Assembly: GCF_004354555.1 (NCBI RefSeq)
Contig: NZ_PUFH01000004.1
Span: forward strand, 372,001-436,000
DNA: 64,000 nt
Source of the DNA: Leuconostoc citreum
GTDB taxonomy: Bacteria > Bacillota > Bacilli > Lactobacillales > Lactobacillaceae
Direction of reading: 5' to 3'
Below are positions 16,761-25,671 of this stretch, in pieces. Every line of letters begins with the position of its first letter. The stretch's first letter is position 1. The notes beneath the pieces are model-generated. The model did no database searches. It was given only the letters and a program-made list of their open reading frames with translations, and was not told where the DNA came from. Made by a program: the position numbers and the translations under genes.

Positions 16761-17846
16761 ATGGCAGAATTCTTAATAACAACTGATTTAAGGAAAATAT
16801 TACACGTTGACATTGATGCTTTTTATGCGCAAGTAGAGATGCGGGATAATCCTGAGCTGCGCAATCGGCCACTAATAATTTCGCGTGATCCTGCAGAAAC
16901 AGGTGGACGTGGTGTGGTCGCGACGGCTAATTATGTTGCACGAGCGCTAGGTGTGCACTCTGCCATGAGTGCAGTTGAAGCACGGCAGTTAGCGCCAGAA
17001 GGCGTCTTTTTATCGCCAAATTTCAAAAAATATAGGCAAGTATCAAAAACGATTCATCACATTTTTCACACGTTTACCGAAAAAATTGAACCCGTTGCAC
17101 TTGATGAGGCTTATTTAGATATGACAGATTCACACTTGTCTGGGGCGAGTATAGCCGCACAAATTAGACATCAAATTTTAAAAGAAACGGGTTTGACCAG
17201 TTCAATAGGTATTTCACACAATAAGTTACTTGCTAAGCTAGGATCCGAGTTTAACAAACCAAATGGTGTCACGGTTATTACACACGATAACATGTTGTCT
17301 TTTTTAGCTGAATTACCGATAGGCGACTTTCGTGGGGTAGGTGCGAAGACAAAAGCAAAATTTTCAGCGTTAAAAGTTGAAAATGGGTTACAATTACGTC
17401 AATTACCTAAAGAAACACTGAGAGGATTGTTTGGTAAGATGGGTGAGAACTTATACTGGCAAACACGAGGCGTGCATTTTGGGGAAGTGCAGTGGCAACG
17501 TCAGCAACAGTCAGTGGGAAAAGAAGCTACTTTTAGGTATTTTATCCACAATGAAATTGATGTCCATAAAGCCTTTAAGCAACTAGCCAATGAGATGATA
17601 GCCGCTTTAAAAGTAAAACAATTAACTGGACGTACATTAAATATCAAAATAAGAGATGATGCATTTAATACAATTACGCGTGCAATCACTAGAGAAACAC
17701 CATGGCCATTATCTGAAACACTCATAACACAAACGGCTCAGAGTGTGTTTGAGGAAGTTATTCAAACACCTTTTTCAGTAAGGTTGCTGGGCTTGTCTAT
17801 TAGTAACTTACAATCGAGTACATTTGAAGAAATGACATTGTTTTAA
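16761..17846 (+). CDS. dinB: DNA polymerase IV (Y family)
   Basis: Translesion polymerase, 361 residues. Catalytic motifs HVDIDAFYAQVE (N-terminal) and ALDEAYLDMT supply the metal-binding acids; SIGISHNKLLAKLGSEFNKP is the Y-family signature in the palm. The little-finger domain occupies about residues 240-350. A consensus LexA box and an extended -10 stand immediately upstream, and there is no ribosome-binding sequence, so the message is probably leaderless. Confidence 0.95.
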   Translation: MAEFLITTDLRKILHVDIDAFYAQVEMRDNPELRNRPLIISRDPAETGGRGVVATANYVARALGVHSAMSAVEARQLAPEGVFLSPNFKKYRQVSKTIHHIFHTFTEKIEPVALDEAYLDMTDSHLSGASIAAQIRHQILKETGLTSSIGISHNKLLAKLGSEFNKPNGVTVITHDNMLSFLAELPIGDFRGVGAKTKAKFSALKVENGLQLRQLPKETLRGLFGKMGENLYWQTRGVHFGEVQWQRQQQSVGKEATFRYFIHNEIDVHKAFKQLANEMIAALKVKQLTGRTLNIKIRDDAFNTITRAITRETPWPLSETLITQTAQSVFEEVIQTPFSVRLLGLSISNLQSSTFEEMTLF

Positions 17847-17849
17847 ACA

Positions 17850-17858
17850 TGGTATACT
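17850..17858 (+). promoter_or_regulatory. Extended -10 upstream of nrnA
   Basis: TGGTATACT at 17850-17858, 27 nt before the first candidate ATG at 17885 and partly following the dinB stop. Confidence 0.4.
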
Positions 17859-17884
17859 TATTGAAGGCGTAATGAAGCAGATAA

Positions 17885-18895
17885 ATGATTACGATTCAGA
17901 AAGACGAATTAATGGCACGAATTGAAGAAGAAATTTTAACACAAATTAAACGATATGATACGATTATTATTCATCGGCATCAACGACCAGATCCTGATGC
18001 GTATGGCTCACAATTAGGATTAAAGGCTATTTTACAAGCTAGTTTTCCGAAAAAGAAAATTTATGCAGTTGGTAAGGCCGTAGCAGGCTTGTCATGGATG
18101 TCACAGGATGAAATATTTATGGATGACATACCTGATAAGGCATATAACAATGCGTTAGTAATCATGGTTGATACAGCAAATGCACCTCGAATTGATGATC
18201 AACGGTGGCCTAATGGTTTAGAAACAATTAAAATTGACCACCATCCAAATGACGAACCTTATGGCGATTGGCAATGGGTAAAAGAAGGTCATTCGGCAAC
18301 GAGTACCATGATTTACGAATTTTACGAAGTGTTGAAAGATCAAGGCTTGGTTATGAATGCCAAAGCCGCACGACTACTTTATACAGGTATTGTAGGTGAC
18401 ACTGGCCGCTTTATGTATAGCATGGATAAAGAAACATTCCGTGTTGTATCAGAGCTTTTTAATTATGATTTTGATTATGAGGCTGTTCTTTACAATATGA
18501 CAACTATGACAGAGAATGCTGCCAAGTTATCAGGCTATGTACTGCAAAATTTGACGATTCTACCATCAGGGTTTGCTTATATCATTTTAACGAATGAACT
18601 AATTGCTTCATATAACTTACGTGACGCTGGAACGGCTTTTGTTGTGTCGTTGCCGTCAAAAATTGATCAGGTGAAAGCCTGGGCGATTTTCGAGGAGCAA
18701 GATGAGGGTAATTACCGAGTAAGATTACGTTCACGAACAATTGTGATTAATAAAATTGCTAACCAATTTGAAGGTGGTGGGCATGCAATGGCCTCAGGTG
18801 CATGGGCACAAACGACAAACGATATTACGCGCCTAGTCGACATGGTTGATGGGAAATTAATGGCAGAAAATCACATGACAGATAAAAGTAAATAA
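17885..18895 (+). CDS. nrnA: DHH-family oligoribonuclease/pAp phosphatase
   Basis: Cytoplasmic phosphoesterase that degrades nano-RNA and related short nucleotides; 336 residues. DHH motifs in order: HRHQRPDPDAYG, MVDTANAPR, KIDHHPND and GDTGRFM, then the DHHA1 domain with EGGGHAMASGA near the C-terminus. The start is uncertain: an in-frame ATG at 17912 (MARIEE) would give a length closer to B. subtilis NrnA, and neither ATG has a strong ribosome site. Confidence 0.88.
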   Translation: MITIQKDELMARIEEEILTQIKRYDTIIIHRHQRPDPDAYGSQLGLKAILQASFPKKKIYAVGKAVAGLSWMSQDEIFMDDIPDKAYNNALVIMVDTANAPRIDDQRWPNGLETIKIDHHPNDEPYGDWQWVKEGHSATSTMIYEFYEVLKDQGLVMNAKAARLLYTGIVGDTGRFMYSMDKETFRVVSELFNYDFDYEAVLYNMTTMTENAAKLSGYVLQNLTILPSGFAYIILTNELIASYNLRDAGTAFVVSLPSKIDQVKAWAIFEEQDEGNYRVRLRSRTIVINKIANQFEGGGHAMASGAWAQTTNDITRLVDMVDGKLMAENHMTDKSK

Positions 18896-18925
18896 CATGA
18901 TATGTATTGAAAGCAGAGGAAATTA

Positions 18926-20290
18926 ATGGCAGAAAAAGCAAACCAATTTGGACAATTTAATTTAAAATCAGACATTATTTCAGCACTAACAGCTATTGGT
19001 TTTATACAACCAACTGCAGTTCAGGCTAAATTAATCCCGGCCGTTTTACAAGGGCACGATGTTGTTGGCCAGTCGCAAACAGGTTCAGGTAAGACGCATA
19101 CTTTTTTGATTCCAATTATTAATCAGTTGGAGCAAGGAAAGAATTACGTACAAGCGGTAATTACAACACCTTCGCGTGAACTTGCTGCACAAATTACAAA
19201 AGCGGCGAAGCAGTTTGCTGATAAGTTGCCTTACGAGGTAACAATTTCGGAATTTGTTGGTGGCACAGATAAGCTACGACAAGTTAAACAACTGGAAAAT
19301 AATCAACCACAGATTATTATTGGGACACCAGGGCGTATAAAAGATTTAGTTTCTTCTGGTGCGCTAAAATTGCATGCAGTTAAAACATTAGTTGTTGATG
19401 AAGCGGACATGACATTGGATATGGGTTTCTTAAATGAAGTGGACTATATTGCAGGTGCTATGCCAGAAAAATTGCAAACGCTAGTTTTCAGTGCAACCAT
19501 GCCAGAAAAACTCAAGCCGTTCTTAAAAAAATATTTGGATAATCCTAAATTCGAAGCAATTCCTGTTTCAACTGTTATTGCCGAAACAATCGACAACTGG
19601 TTGCTAGCTACAAAATCAAAAGATAAAAATGATGTCATTTATCAGATCCTAAGTATTAGCAATCCCTATTTAGCACTTGTTTTTGCCAACACAAAGGATC
19701 GCGCGAAAGAGATAGCTAGCAATTTACGTAGTAAAGGCTTAAAAGTCGCTGAGATTCATGGGGATATTGAGCCAAGAGAACGTCGACGTGTCATGAAAGC
19801 GATTCAAAACTTAGATTATCAATATGTTGTGGCAACTGATTTAGCAGCTCGAGGTATTGATATTGAAGGTGTATCGCATGTGATTAATGATGATATACCT
19901 GGTGAACTTGAATTCTTTGTTCACCGTGTTGGTCGTACAGGGCGCAATGGTATGCCAGGATTGGCAATTACCTTGTATGGACCAGATGAAGAAGATGAAG
20001 TAGTAGAGCTTGAATCATTGGGAATTGATTTTAAAGCAAAACAAATTAAAGATAATCAAATTATTGATGTTAAAGATCGTCGTGCACGTAAACAGCGTGT
20101 GGCAACGACTAAAAAGCTTGACCCAACAATGGTTGGCATGGTTAAAAAGAAAAAGAAAATTGTTAAACCAGGTTATAAGCGACGAATTAAATCAGCTATT
20201 CAACGTAAGAACCAAATGGATCGACGTATTTCTCAACGTGAAGAAATGCGTGCAGTGCGTAAGGCTAACAAAAAACGTGGTGACGCATAA
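18926..20290 (+). CDS. DEAD-box RNA helicase (CshB-like)
   Basis: ATP-dependent RNA helicase, 454 residues. Q-motif region PTAVQ, motif I SQTGSGKT, Ia TPSREL, Ib TPGR, II VDEAD, III SAT, V TDLAARGID and VI HRVGRTGR are all visible. A Lys/Arg-rich C-terminal tail (from about residue 395) would bind RNA. Length and basic tail resemble Bacillus CshB, a cold-linked helicase; the exact subgroup is inferred. Follows nrnA by 30 bp, ribosome site AGAGGAA. Confidence 0.93.
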   Translation: MAEKANQFGQFNLKSDIISALTAIGFIQPTAVQAKLIPAVLQGHDVVGQSQTGSGKTHTFLIPIINQLEQGKNYVQAVITTPSRELAAQITKAAKQFADKLPYEVTISEFVGGTDKLRQVKQLENNQPQIIIGTPGRIKDLVSSGALKLHAVKTLVVDEADMTLDMGFLNEVDYIAGAMPEKLQTLVFSATMPEKLKPFLKKYLDNPKFEAIPVSTVIAETIDNWLLATKSKDKNDVIYQILSISNPYLALVFANTKDRAKEIASNLRSKGLKVAEIHGDIEPRERRRVMKAIQNLDYQYVVATDLAARGIDIEGVSHVINDDIPGELEFFVHRVGRTGRNGMPGLAITLYGPDEEDEVVELESLGIDFKAKQIKDNQIIDVKDRRARKQRVATTKKLDPTMVGMVKKKKKIVKPGYKRRIKSAIQRKNQMDRRISQREEMRAVRKANKKRGDA

Positions 20291-20325
20291 AAACCTTGAT
20301 AACGCTTGTTATCAAGGTTTTTTTA
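20290..20325. terminator. Bidirectional terminator between helicase and hydrolase genes
   Basis: AAAACCTTGATAAC (20290-20303) pairs perfectly with GTTATCAAGGTTTT (20308-20321) around a GCTT loop. T and A runs flank both sides, so it can serve the convergent genes on both strands. Confidence 0.9.
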
Positions 20326-21153
20326 CTGTTTTCTATCAGAACGTGCTAATGGCTTGAGAATATTTGATTCAATTAAGCTAACAACTTCAGGATTTTCTGG
20401 CAGGCTTGAATGCTGAGCATTGTCGCCGGAAACAGTAATTTGAGTATATGATTTAACAGCTTTTTGATAAATATATTTACCCGCAATCACACTTTGAACT
20501 GGTACGATACCGTCATCAGTATAATCTTCAGTGCCAGCAACAGAATACATGGTTAAATCTTTGGGTAGCTGATTGTTGCCACTAATGAGATCATTAAGCA
20601 TTTCAGTTCGGCGTTGTAAGGAAGATTCTGAGAAATTAAAAGGTGTACCGAGCGTCATGAGTATTGGAATATTAAAATCATCGTCAGCATGGTATTTTTC
20701 TAAATAAATAGTCCAATCAAGACCACCATTAGAATGCCCAACTGCAGAGAATGTTTGAAAATGATAGCGATCTTGCAGGGTGTCTAGTGCTTTAGCTAAC
20801 CATGATGCTTGCTTTTTAATGTGGTCATAACCATCTTGATTATCTTCAAAACCAATAACAATAAAAGGCTGTCGGTCATTGGCATTAATACTACCTAGAA
20901 AAGTTAATTGGCCACTAGTGCTGACCTGAACTTTGAGGACACTATGCGGCGCACCCTTGGCATTGATGGTGGCAAATAAATCATCAAATCGGTTAATCGT
21001 GGCCTCGGAACCTGGAACAAAAATCGTGGGCACCATTCGGGAATTCTGTATTTTGGCTTGGCTAGTTGTTGTTTTTGCAACCCAATGTTGGCCATAAAAG
21101 CCTAATGCAATTATAAGCATCAGACTAACAGTTAAAATGAACTTATTTCTCAT
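20323..21153 (-). CDS. Membrane-anchored or secreted alpha/beta hydrolase (DUF915-like)
   Basis: 276 residues. A single hydrophobic N-terminal segment (about residues 5-20) is followed by a hydrolase fold starting IFVPGSEA. The nucleophile elbow is GHSNGG; a His near the end in NAQHSSLPENPEV and an Asp in DDGIVPVQS are good triad partners. This pattern fits the DUF915 group of Gram-positive surface hydrolases, whose substrates are mostly unknown. The start overlaps the end of the upstream EIIC-like gene by 11 bp, so the two proteins are probably made together. Confidence 0.8.
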   Translation of the reverse strand: MRNKFILTVSLMLIIALGFYGQHWVAKTTTSQAKIQNSRMVPTIFVPGSEATINRFDDLFATINAKGAPHSVLKVQVSTSGQLTFLGSINANDRQPFIVIGFEDNQDGYDHIKKQASWLAKALDTLQDRYHFQTFSAVGHSNGGLDWTIYLEKYHADDDFNIPILMTLGTPFNFSESSLQRRTEMLNDLISGNNQLPKDLTMYSVAGTEDYTDDGIVPVQSVIAGKYIYQKAVKSYTQITVSGDNAQHSSLPENPEVVSLIESNILKPLARSDRKQ

Positions 21154-22360
21154 AAGAACCCCCCTCGGTCAAGCGATGAACAAATGGGCGGTAGATAACG
21201 ATACTTAATATGAAGACGGCAACGGTAACTAACGTTGAACGTATTGGCGTTGTACTGGCAATTGTTGGTAACAGTAGATTAGGAATATTCATTGGTGTTG
21301 GGTAAACAACGGGTTGAATGAAATGGGTGGCGATAGCAACATACCCAATGAGTTGACTAATAACTGAAACCAAAAGCATAGGCACTAACATGAGTGGCCT
21401 AAGAAATAGCGGAACGCCAGCGAGTAACAAAGTGTTATCATCAAACAGACTAGGGAACCAAGTGATGAGGCCTAATTTTTGGTGCTTCCTTGAGGTAGCG
21501 AATAACAGCAATAAACTAATGGCTAAAGTATTACCAATGCCACCAAATAGAGTGAAAGCACCGTAAGTACTGTATAGATTTTCGGGATACGGTAAGACTT
21601 TATGACCTGTGCTTAGGACGGCATCTAAATTAGCGATAACAGTATTTAAGGTTGTTTGATCATCAGTCAGTTCTGAAGGCAGTGCAAAGCCAAAAACGAA
21701 CAGCAAGGGTGAAAGAATTGAAACAGCGAGCAAACCCCAGAAGGTGGTGAAAAATGTTTTAGACAGCAGGACAGATATGGTAGTTTGAAAATGTGGGATG
21801 GCAATTAATTGCCGCAATAACCAACTCATTAAGATAATTAAGACGGCCCAGACTAAATAGCGATAGGCATAAGGTGACGTATCAGGATTGACCCATTTTT
21901 TTTGAAACCAGCAATAGGTTGTGACACTAAATAAGACAGTAACACTCATGAGTAAGTATTGCGTTGTATTATATGTAGGAATCTGATTTTTACCGACTAA
22001 TAATAAATAAATGGCAATAAAATTCGTTAAGATGGGCAAACTGGTATTTGTAATACCTTTGGTTGTGAGGTAGTGTTGTGTGAGTGCAATAACAAAAATC
22101 ATCACGATGGCAGCATCTAAGAAGGTTAACCCAATACGCATGTGGTTAGATATAACCTTTGTTATTGGCGGATAGTTGTCGACCATGCGACCGATAAAGT
22201 TATCAGGGGCAAAGATTAATCGAAATAGAAGATGCGCATAGACATCAATTACTAATATAGGTCTAAGTTGCTGTAACGCGGTCTTGACTGCCTGCATGGT
22301 TGCATGCTGATAGACAATATTATCCCAACGTTGTGATTGATTAACAAGCGTTTTAAGCAT
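21143..22360 (-). CDS. EIIC-like membrane protein with degenerate sugar-site motif
   Basis: 405 residues with about ten hydrophobic helices. The C-terminal half follows the lactose/cellobiose-family PTS EIIC pattern, including GGIGNTLAISLLLLFATSRK (family GGSGxTL). Where relatives have a FNINEPxxFGxPxxxNP-type motif this protein has LFDDNTLLLAGVPLFLRP, so the usual Glu and Asn are gone. No EIIA or EIIB gene is nearby. Its only partner is the downstream hydrolase, overlapping by 11 bp, and dlt lies divergently upstream. A working sugar PTS is doubtful; a repurposed membrane protein is a better description. Confidence 0.7.
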   Translation of the reverse strand: MLKTLVNQSQRWDNIVYQHATMQAVKTALQQLRPILVIDVYAHLLFRLIFAPDNFIGRMVDNYPPITKVISNHMRIGLTFLDAAIVMIFVIALTQHYLTTKGITNTSLPILTNFIAIYLLLVGKNQIPTYNTTQYLLMSVTVLFSVTTYCWFQKKWVNPDTSPYAYRYLVWAVLIILMSWLLRQLIAIPHFQTTISVLLSKTFFTTFWGLLAVSILSPLLFVFGFALPSELTDDQTTLNTVIANLDAVLSTGHKVLPYPENLYSTYGAFTLFGGIGNTLAISLLLLFATSRKHQKLGLITWFPSLFDDNTLLLAGVPLFLRPLMLVPMLLVSVISQLIGYVAIATHFIQPVVYPTPMNIPNLLLPTIASTTPIRSTLVTVAVFILSIVIYRPFVHRLTEGGSYEK

Positions 22361-22401
22361 GGCATATCTCCGAATGATGTAATCTGTATTGTAATAATTT
22401 G

Positions 22402-22430
22402 CTACAAAACGAGCATGTTTGTGCTATAAT
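22402..22430 (+). promoter_or_regulatory. Promoter of the dlt operon
   Basis: Extended -10 TGCTATAAT (TATAAT 22425-22430) with a weak CTACAA at 22402-22407, spacer 17. It gives a leader of about 75 nt that includes a small stem ATAGTA/TACTAT near 22451-22474. Confidence 0.6.
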
Positions 22431-22512
22431 TAATTCAATTGTGTTTTATAGTAGTTCCAAATATGTACTATGTTGATTATACATGAAATCACAGATACGG
22501 GGGTAACCTGAA

Positions 22513-22653
22513 ATGATTAAACAATTTTTTCAACGTCCGGTTGTCAATTTTATTGCACGGACGCTGTTCTATTTTATTGTCATTCTAACGCTTGTGTACC
22601 TTTATAGTTATTCAGGTGTAGGTGGCGGTAAGTTTATTTATAACGAATTTTAA
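22513..22653 (+). CDS. dltX: DltX small membrane protein of teichoic acid D-alanylation
   Basis: 46 residues: basic amphipathic start (MIKQFFQRP), one transmembrane helix (about residues 14-34), and a short tail ending in KFIYNEF, the conserved C-terminal type of DltX. DltX is thought to carry D-alanine at its C-terminus from DltC/DltB toward the outside. Lies 14 bp before dltA, downstream of the dlt promoter; ribosome site is G-rich but weak. Confidence 0.9.
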   Translation: MIKQFFQRPVVNFIARTLFYFIVILTLVYLYSYSGVGGGKFIYNEF

Positions 22654-22667
22654 TTTAGGAAAATAAT

Positions 22668-24200
22668 ATGATGATTAAAAATGTCATTGAAACAATTGAT
22701 AGTTTCGCTGAAACACAGGGGGATACAATTGCTTATGATGAATTAGGTGTACAACACACTTATGCACAACTGAAAGATGCCTCTGATGCTTTAGCAGCAT
22801 TTATTGAGACGCAAGATATTGCTGAAAAGGCGCCGATTATGATTTATGGCGGTCAACAATTTGATATGATAGCTAGTTTTTTGGCTAGTGTGAAGTCAGG
22901 ACACGCCTATGTGCCAGTTGATGTTAACTCAGCTGAAGAGCGTTTGACAGATATTATAGAGATTGGGCAACCAGCTTTGATAATTGCGGTAGATGATTTG
23001 CCTATTACAGTTACTAAGGTGCCGGTAGTTAAAAAAGAAGCATTGCGCGCAATTTTTGAAGCCAAAACATCGTTTACATTGAGTCAGCCAGTTAGTGGCG
23101 ATGACAATTTCTATATTATTTTCACTTCTGGGACAACTGGTAAGCCGAAAGGCGTTCAGATTTCACATGATAATTTGTTGAGTTTTTCAAATTGGATGTT
23201 GGGGGATGACTTCGCTTGGGAATCTGGTAGCAATGTCTTGTCACAACCGCCATATTCTTTTGACTTATCGGTTATGGATTGGGTGCCGGCTTTATTGTCG
23301 CATGGGACATTAAAAGCTTTGCCTAAACAAACGGCTGATGATTTTAAATCACTATTTAAGACATTGCCAACGTTGAATTTGCATAAGTGGGTCTCAACAC
23401 CATCTTTTGCCGACGTTGCGTTATTAGATCCAGAATTTAAGCAATCAGTACATCCCAATTTAAGCGCTTTCTTCTTCTGTGGTGAGGTATTGACCAAAAC
23501 AACTGCTGAGAAACTGCTAGCACGTTTTCCCGATGCGCATATCTATAATACTTATGGCCCTACTGAAGCCACTGTTGCGGTAACTAGCATACCAATTACT
23601 CAGGCTGTCATCGCTAACAACAACAAGATGCCAATCGGCTATGTCAAAGCTGACACTGAGATTGTTATTCAAGATGCTGATGGCGAGATGGTTGCCGATG
23701 GTGAGCCAGGTGAAATTATTATTGTTGGGCCATCGGTATCAAAGGGTTATCTCAATAATCCTGAAAAGACAGCGGCAGCGTTTACTACAGTTAACGGCCA
23801 ACAAGCCTATCGTACTGGTGACTTAGCTATTCGTGATAAGGATGGTTTACTACACTATAAGGGCCGTAGTGATTTTCAAATTAAATTGCATGGCTTCAGA
23901 ATTGAATTAGAAGAAGTTGCTCAGCAATTACAACAAAGTCAGTGGGTGGAACAGGCTGTTGCCATCCCTAGGTATGATGCCGATGGTAAAGTAAAACAAT
24001 TATTAGCAATTATTGTTGCAAAAGATAATGATTTTGAAAAACCTATTCTACTAACCAATGCAATCAAGGCGGAGTTGGAAAATATTATGATGCCATATAT
24101 GGTACCAAGCCGCTTCATGTATCGGGAAAGTCTGCCATTGACGCCGAATGGTAAGATTGATTTGAAAGGGTTGATTGCTGAGGTGAATGGCAATGCTTAA
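22668..24200 (+). CDS. dltA: D-alanine--[D-alanyl-carrier protein] ligase
   Basis: Activates D-alanine with ATP and loads it onto DltC; cytoplasmic adenylation-domain enzyme of 510 residues. Core motifs FTSGTTGKPKG (A3), YNTYGPTEATVA (A5), YRTGD (A7) and the C-terminal catalytic Lys in LTPNGKID (A10) are all present. Two adjacent ATGs (22668, 22671) follow AGGA. Second gene of dltXABCD; its end overlaps dltB. Confidence 0.96.
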   Translation: MMIKNVIETIDSFAETQGDTIAYDELGVQHTYAQLKDASDALAAFIETQDIAEKAPIMIYGGQQFDMIASFLASVKSGHAYVPVDVNSAEERLTDIIEIGQPALIIAVDDLPITVTKVPVVKKEALRAIFEAKTSFTLSQPVSGDDNFYIIFTSGTTGKPKGVQISHDNLLSFSNWMLGDDFAWESGSNVLSQPPYSFDLSVMDWVPALLSHGTLKALPKQTADDFKSLFKTLPTLNLHKWVSTPSFADVALLDPEFKQSVHPNLSAFFFCGEVLTKTTAEKLLARFPDAHIYNTYGPTEATVAVTSIPITQAVIANNNKMPIGYVKADTEIVIQDADGEMVADGEPGEIIIVGPSVSKGYLNNPEKTAAAFTTVNGQQAYRTGDLAIRDKDGLLHYKGRSDFQIKLHGFRIELEEVAQQLQQSQWVEQAVAIPRYDADGKVKQLLAIIVAKDNDFEKPILLTNAIKAELENIMMPYMVPSRFMYRESLPLTPNGKIDLKGLIAEVNGNA

Positions 24201-25401
24201 TTTACAACCCTATGCTGATCCAAAATATTTTGTGATTTTACTACTAGCACTTGCACCGCTTGCTATTGGCTTATACTTTGGCAAGCGTTTTGCTTGGTAT
24301 GAAGTCATCGTGTCGTTTGCGTTTATTTTCCTAATGTTCAATGGCAAGAAATACCATGAAGGCTATGCTATTATTGGGTTCATGATATGGCAGTGGCTAC
24401 TTGTCTGGGGCTATACGCTATATCGAAAGAAAGCCAATAATACGGTCGTATTTTACGTCGTAACGTTACTGGCGATATTGCCGTTATTCTTGGTTAAACT
24501 GTCTGCACCAACACACTGGACACATGTGGCCACGTTGTTAGGTTTTCTAGGTATTTCGTATTTGACATTTCGTTCAGTTGGTATGATTTTAGAGACGCGT
24601 GATGGCTCGATTAAAGAATTTAATCCTTGGTTATTTTTACGTTTTATGCTCTTTATGCCAACTATTTCGTCAGGACCAATTGACCGATATCGCCGTTTTA
24701 TAGCAGACGTGACTTCGGTACCAGATCGTGACAAGTATCTAAAAATGTTAGAAAAGGCTGTTTGGTATTTCTTCCTCGGCTTTTTGTATAATTTTGTTAT
24801 ATCGGCCTATTTTTTCCAGAGTTTTGTTTTACCTCAGGTTAAAAGTTTGGCAATTGAATCGGCCAGTGTACACGGTGGCTTAACATGGTGGTTAGTGCCA
24901 GTGATGTACGCTTCAGGTTTGAATTTGTTCTTCAACTTTGCCGGCTATTCATTATTTGCTGTTGCAACAAGTTATGTTATGGGTATTGAAGTCCCTATGA
25001 ACTTTAATAAGCCATTTTTGTCAAAAAACTTGAAAGAATTCTGGAATCGTTGGCACATGACTTTGTCATTCTGGTTCCGTGATTATATTTTCATGCGATT
25101 TGTTTTTCTCATTATGAAGAAAAAATGGATTAAAAGCCGTGTAACAACCTCGAATTTAGCATACATTTTTAATATGTTAGTGATGGGATTTTGGCACGGT
25201 TTACACTGGTATTATATTGTTTATGGCTTATTCCATGGCGTCGGATTAGTGATTAATGATGCATGGCTGCGTTATAAGAAGAAACACAATGTACCGCACA
25301 ACAAATTTACAGAAGCACTAGCCATTTTCATTACATTTAATGTTGTTATGGTAAGTTTCTTAATATTCGATGGTTTCTTAGACAAATTATGGTTTAAGTA
25401 A
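24187..25401 (+). CDS. dltB: D-alanyl transfer protein DltB (MBOAT)
   Basis: Polytopic membrane O-acyltransferase that moves D-alanine from DltC across the membrane; 404 residues, about eleven helices. MBOAT signatures are visible: FWNRWHMTLSFWFRDYIF and the invariant His in GFWHGLHWYYIVYG. Two in-frame starts (24187, 24193) both overlap the end of dltA; the second has better spacing from GAGGTG. The overlap implies coupling with dltA. Confidence 0.95.
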   Translation: MAMLNLQPYADPKYFVILLLALAPLAIGLYFGKRFAWYEVIVSFAFIFLMFNGKKYHEGYAIIGFMIWQWLLVWGYTLYRKKANNTVVFYVVTLLAILPLFLVKLSAPTHWTHVATLLGFLGISYLTFRSVGMILETRDGSIKEFNPWLFLRFMLFMPTISSGPIDRYRRFIADVTSVPDRDKYLKMLEKAVWYFFLGFLYNFVISAYFFQSFVLPQVKSLAIESASVHGGLTWWLVPVMYASGLNLFFNFAGYSLFAVATSYVMGIEVPMNFNKPFLSKNLKEFWNRWHMTLSFWFRDYIFMRFVFLIMKKKWIKSRVTTSNLAYIFNMLVMGFWHGLHWYYIVYGLFHGVGLVINDAWLRYKKKHNVPHNKFTEALAIFITFNVVMVSFLIFDGFLDKLWFK

Positions 25402-25429
25402 ACGTATTTAAAAGAAAGAGGAAATAACA

Positions 25430-25666
25430 ATGGCAGTAAAAGAAGAAGTAGTTGAAATTTTAAATACAATTATTGGTGAAGATATTTCAGATCAAATGGA
25501 CGATGACTTTTTTGAAAGTGGTCTGCTTGACTCAATGTCAACAGTTGAGTTGTTACTTGATCTTGAAAGTAAGTTCAATATTCAAGCACCTGTATCAGAG
25601 TTTAACCGTGACGAATGGAACACGCCCAATAAAGTGATTGCTAAAGTTGAATCATTAATCGGGTAA
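25430..25666 (+). CDS. dltC: D-alanyl carrier protein DltC
   Basis: Acyl-carrier-type protein of 78 residues that accepts D-alanine from DltA on a phosphopantetheine arm. Attachment Ser35 lies in the motif LLDSMSTVELL. The acidic N-terminal helix (about residues 20-28) is typical. Ribosome site AAGAGGA. dltD follows after 5 bp. Confidence 0.95.
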   Translation: MAVKEEVVEILNTIIGEDISDQMDDDFFESGLLDSMSTVELLLDLESKFNIQAPVSEFNRDEWNTPNKVIAKVESLIG

Positions 25667-25671
25667 ATCGC

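Noticed and set aside
22431-22512. Riboswitch in the dlt leader
   Set aside because: Only one small stem of about six pairs is visible, without a terminator or sequestered ribosome site.
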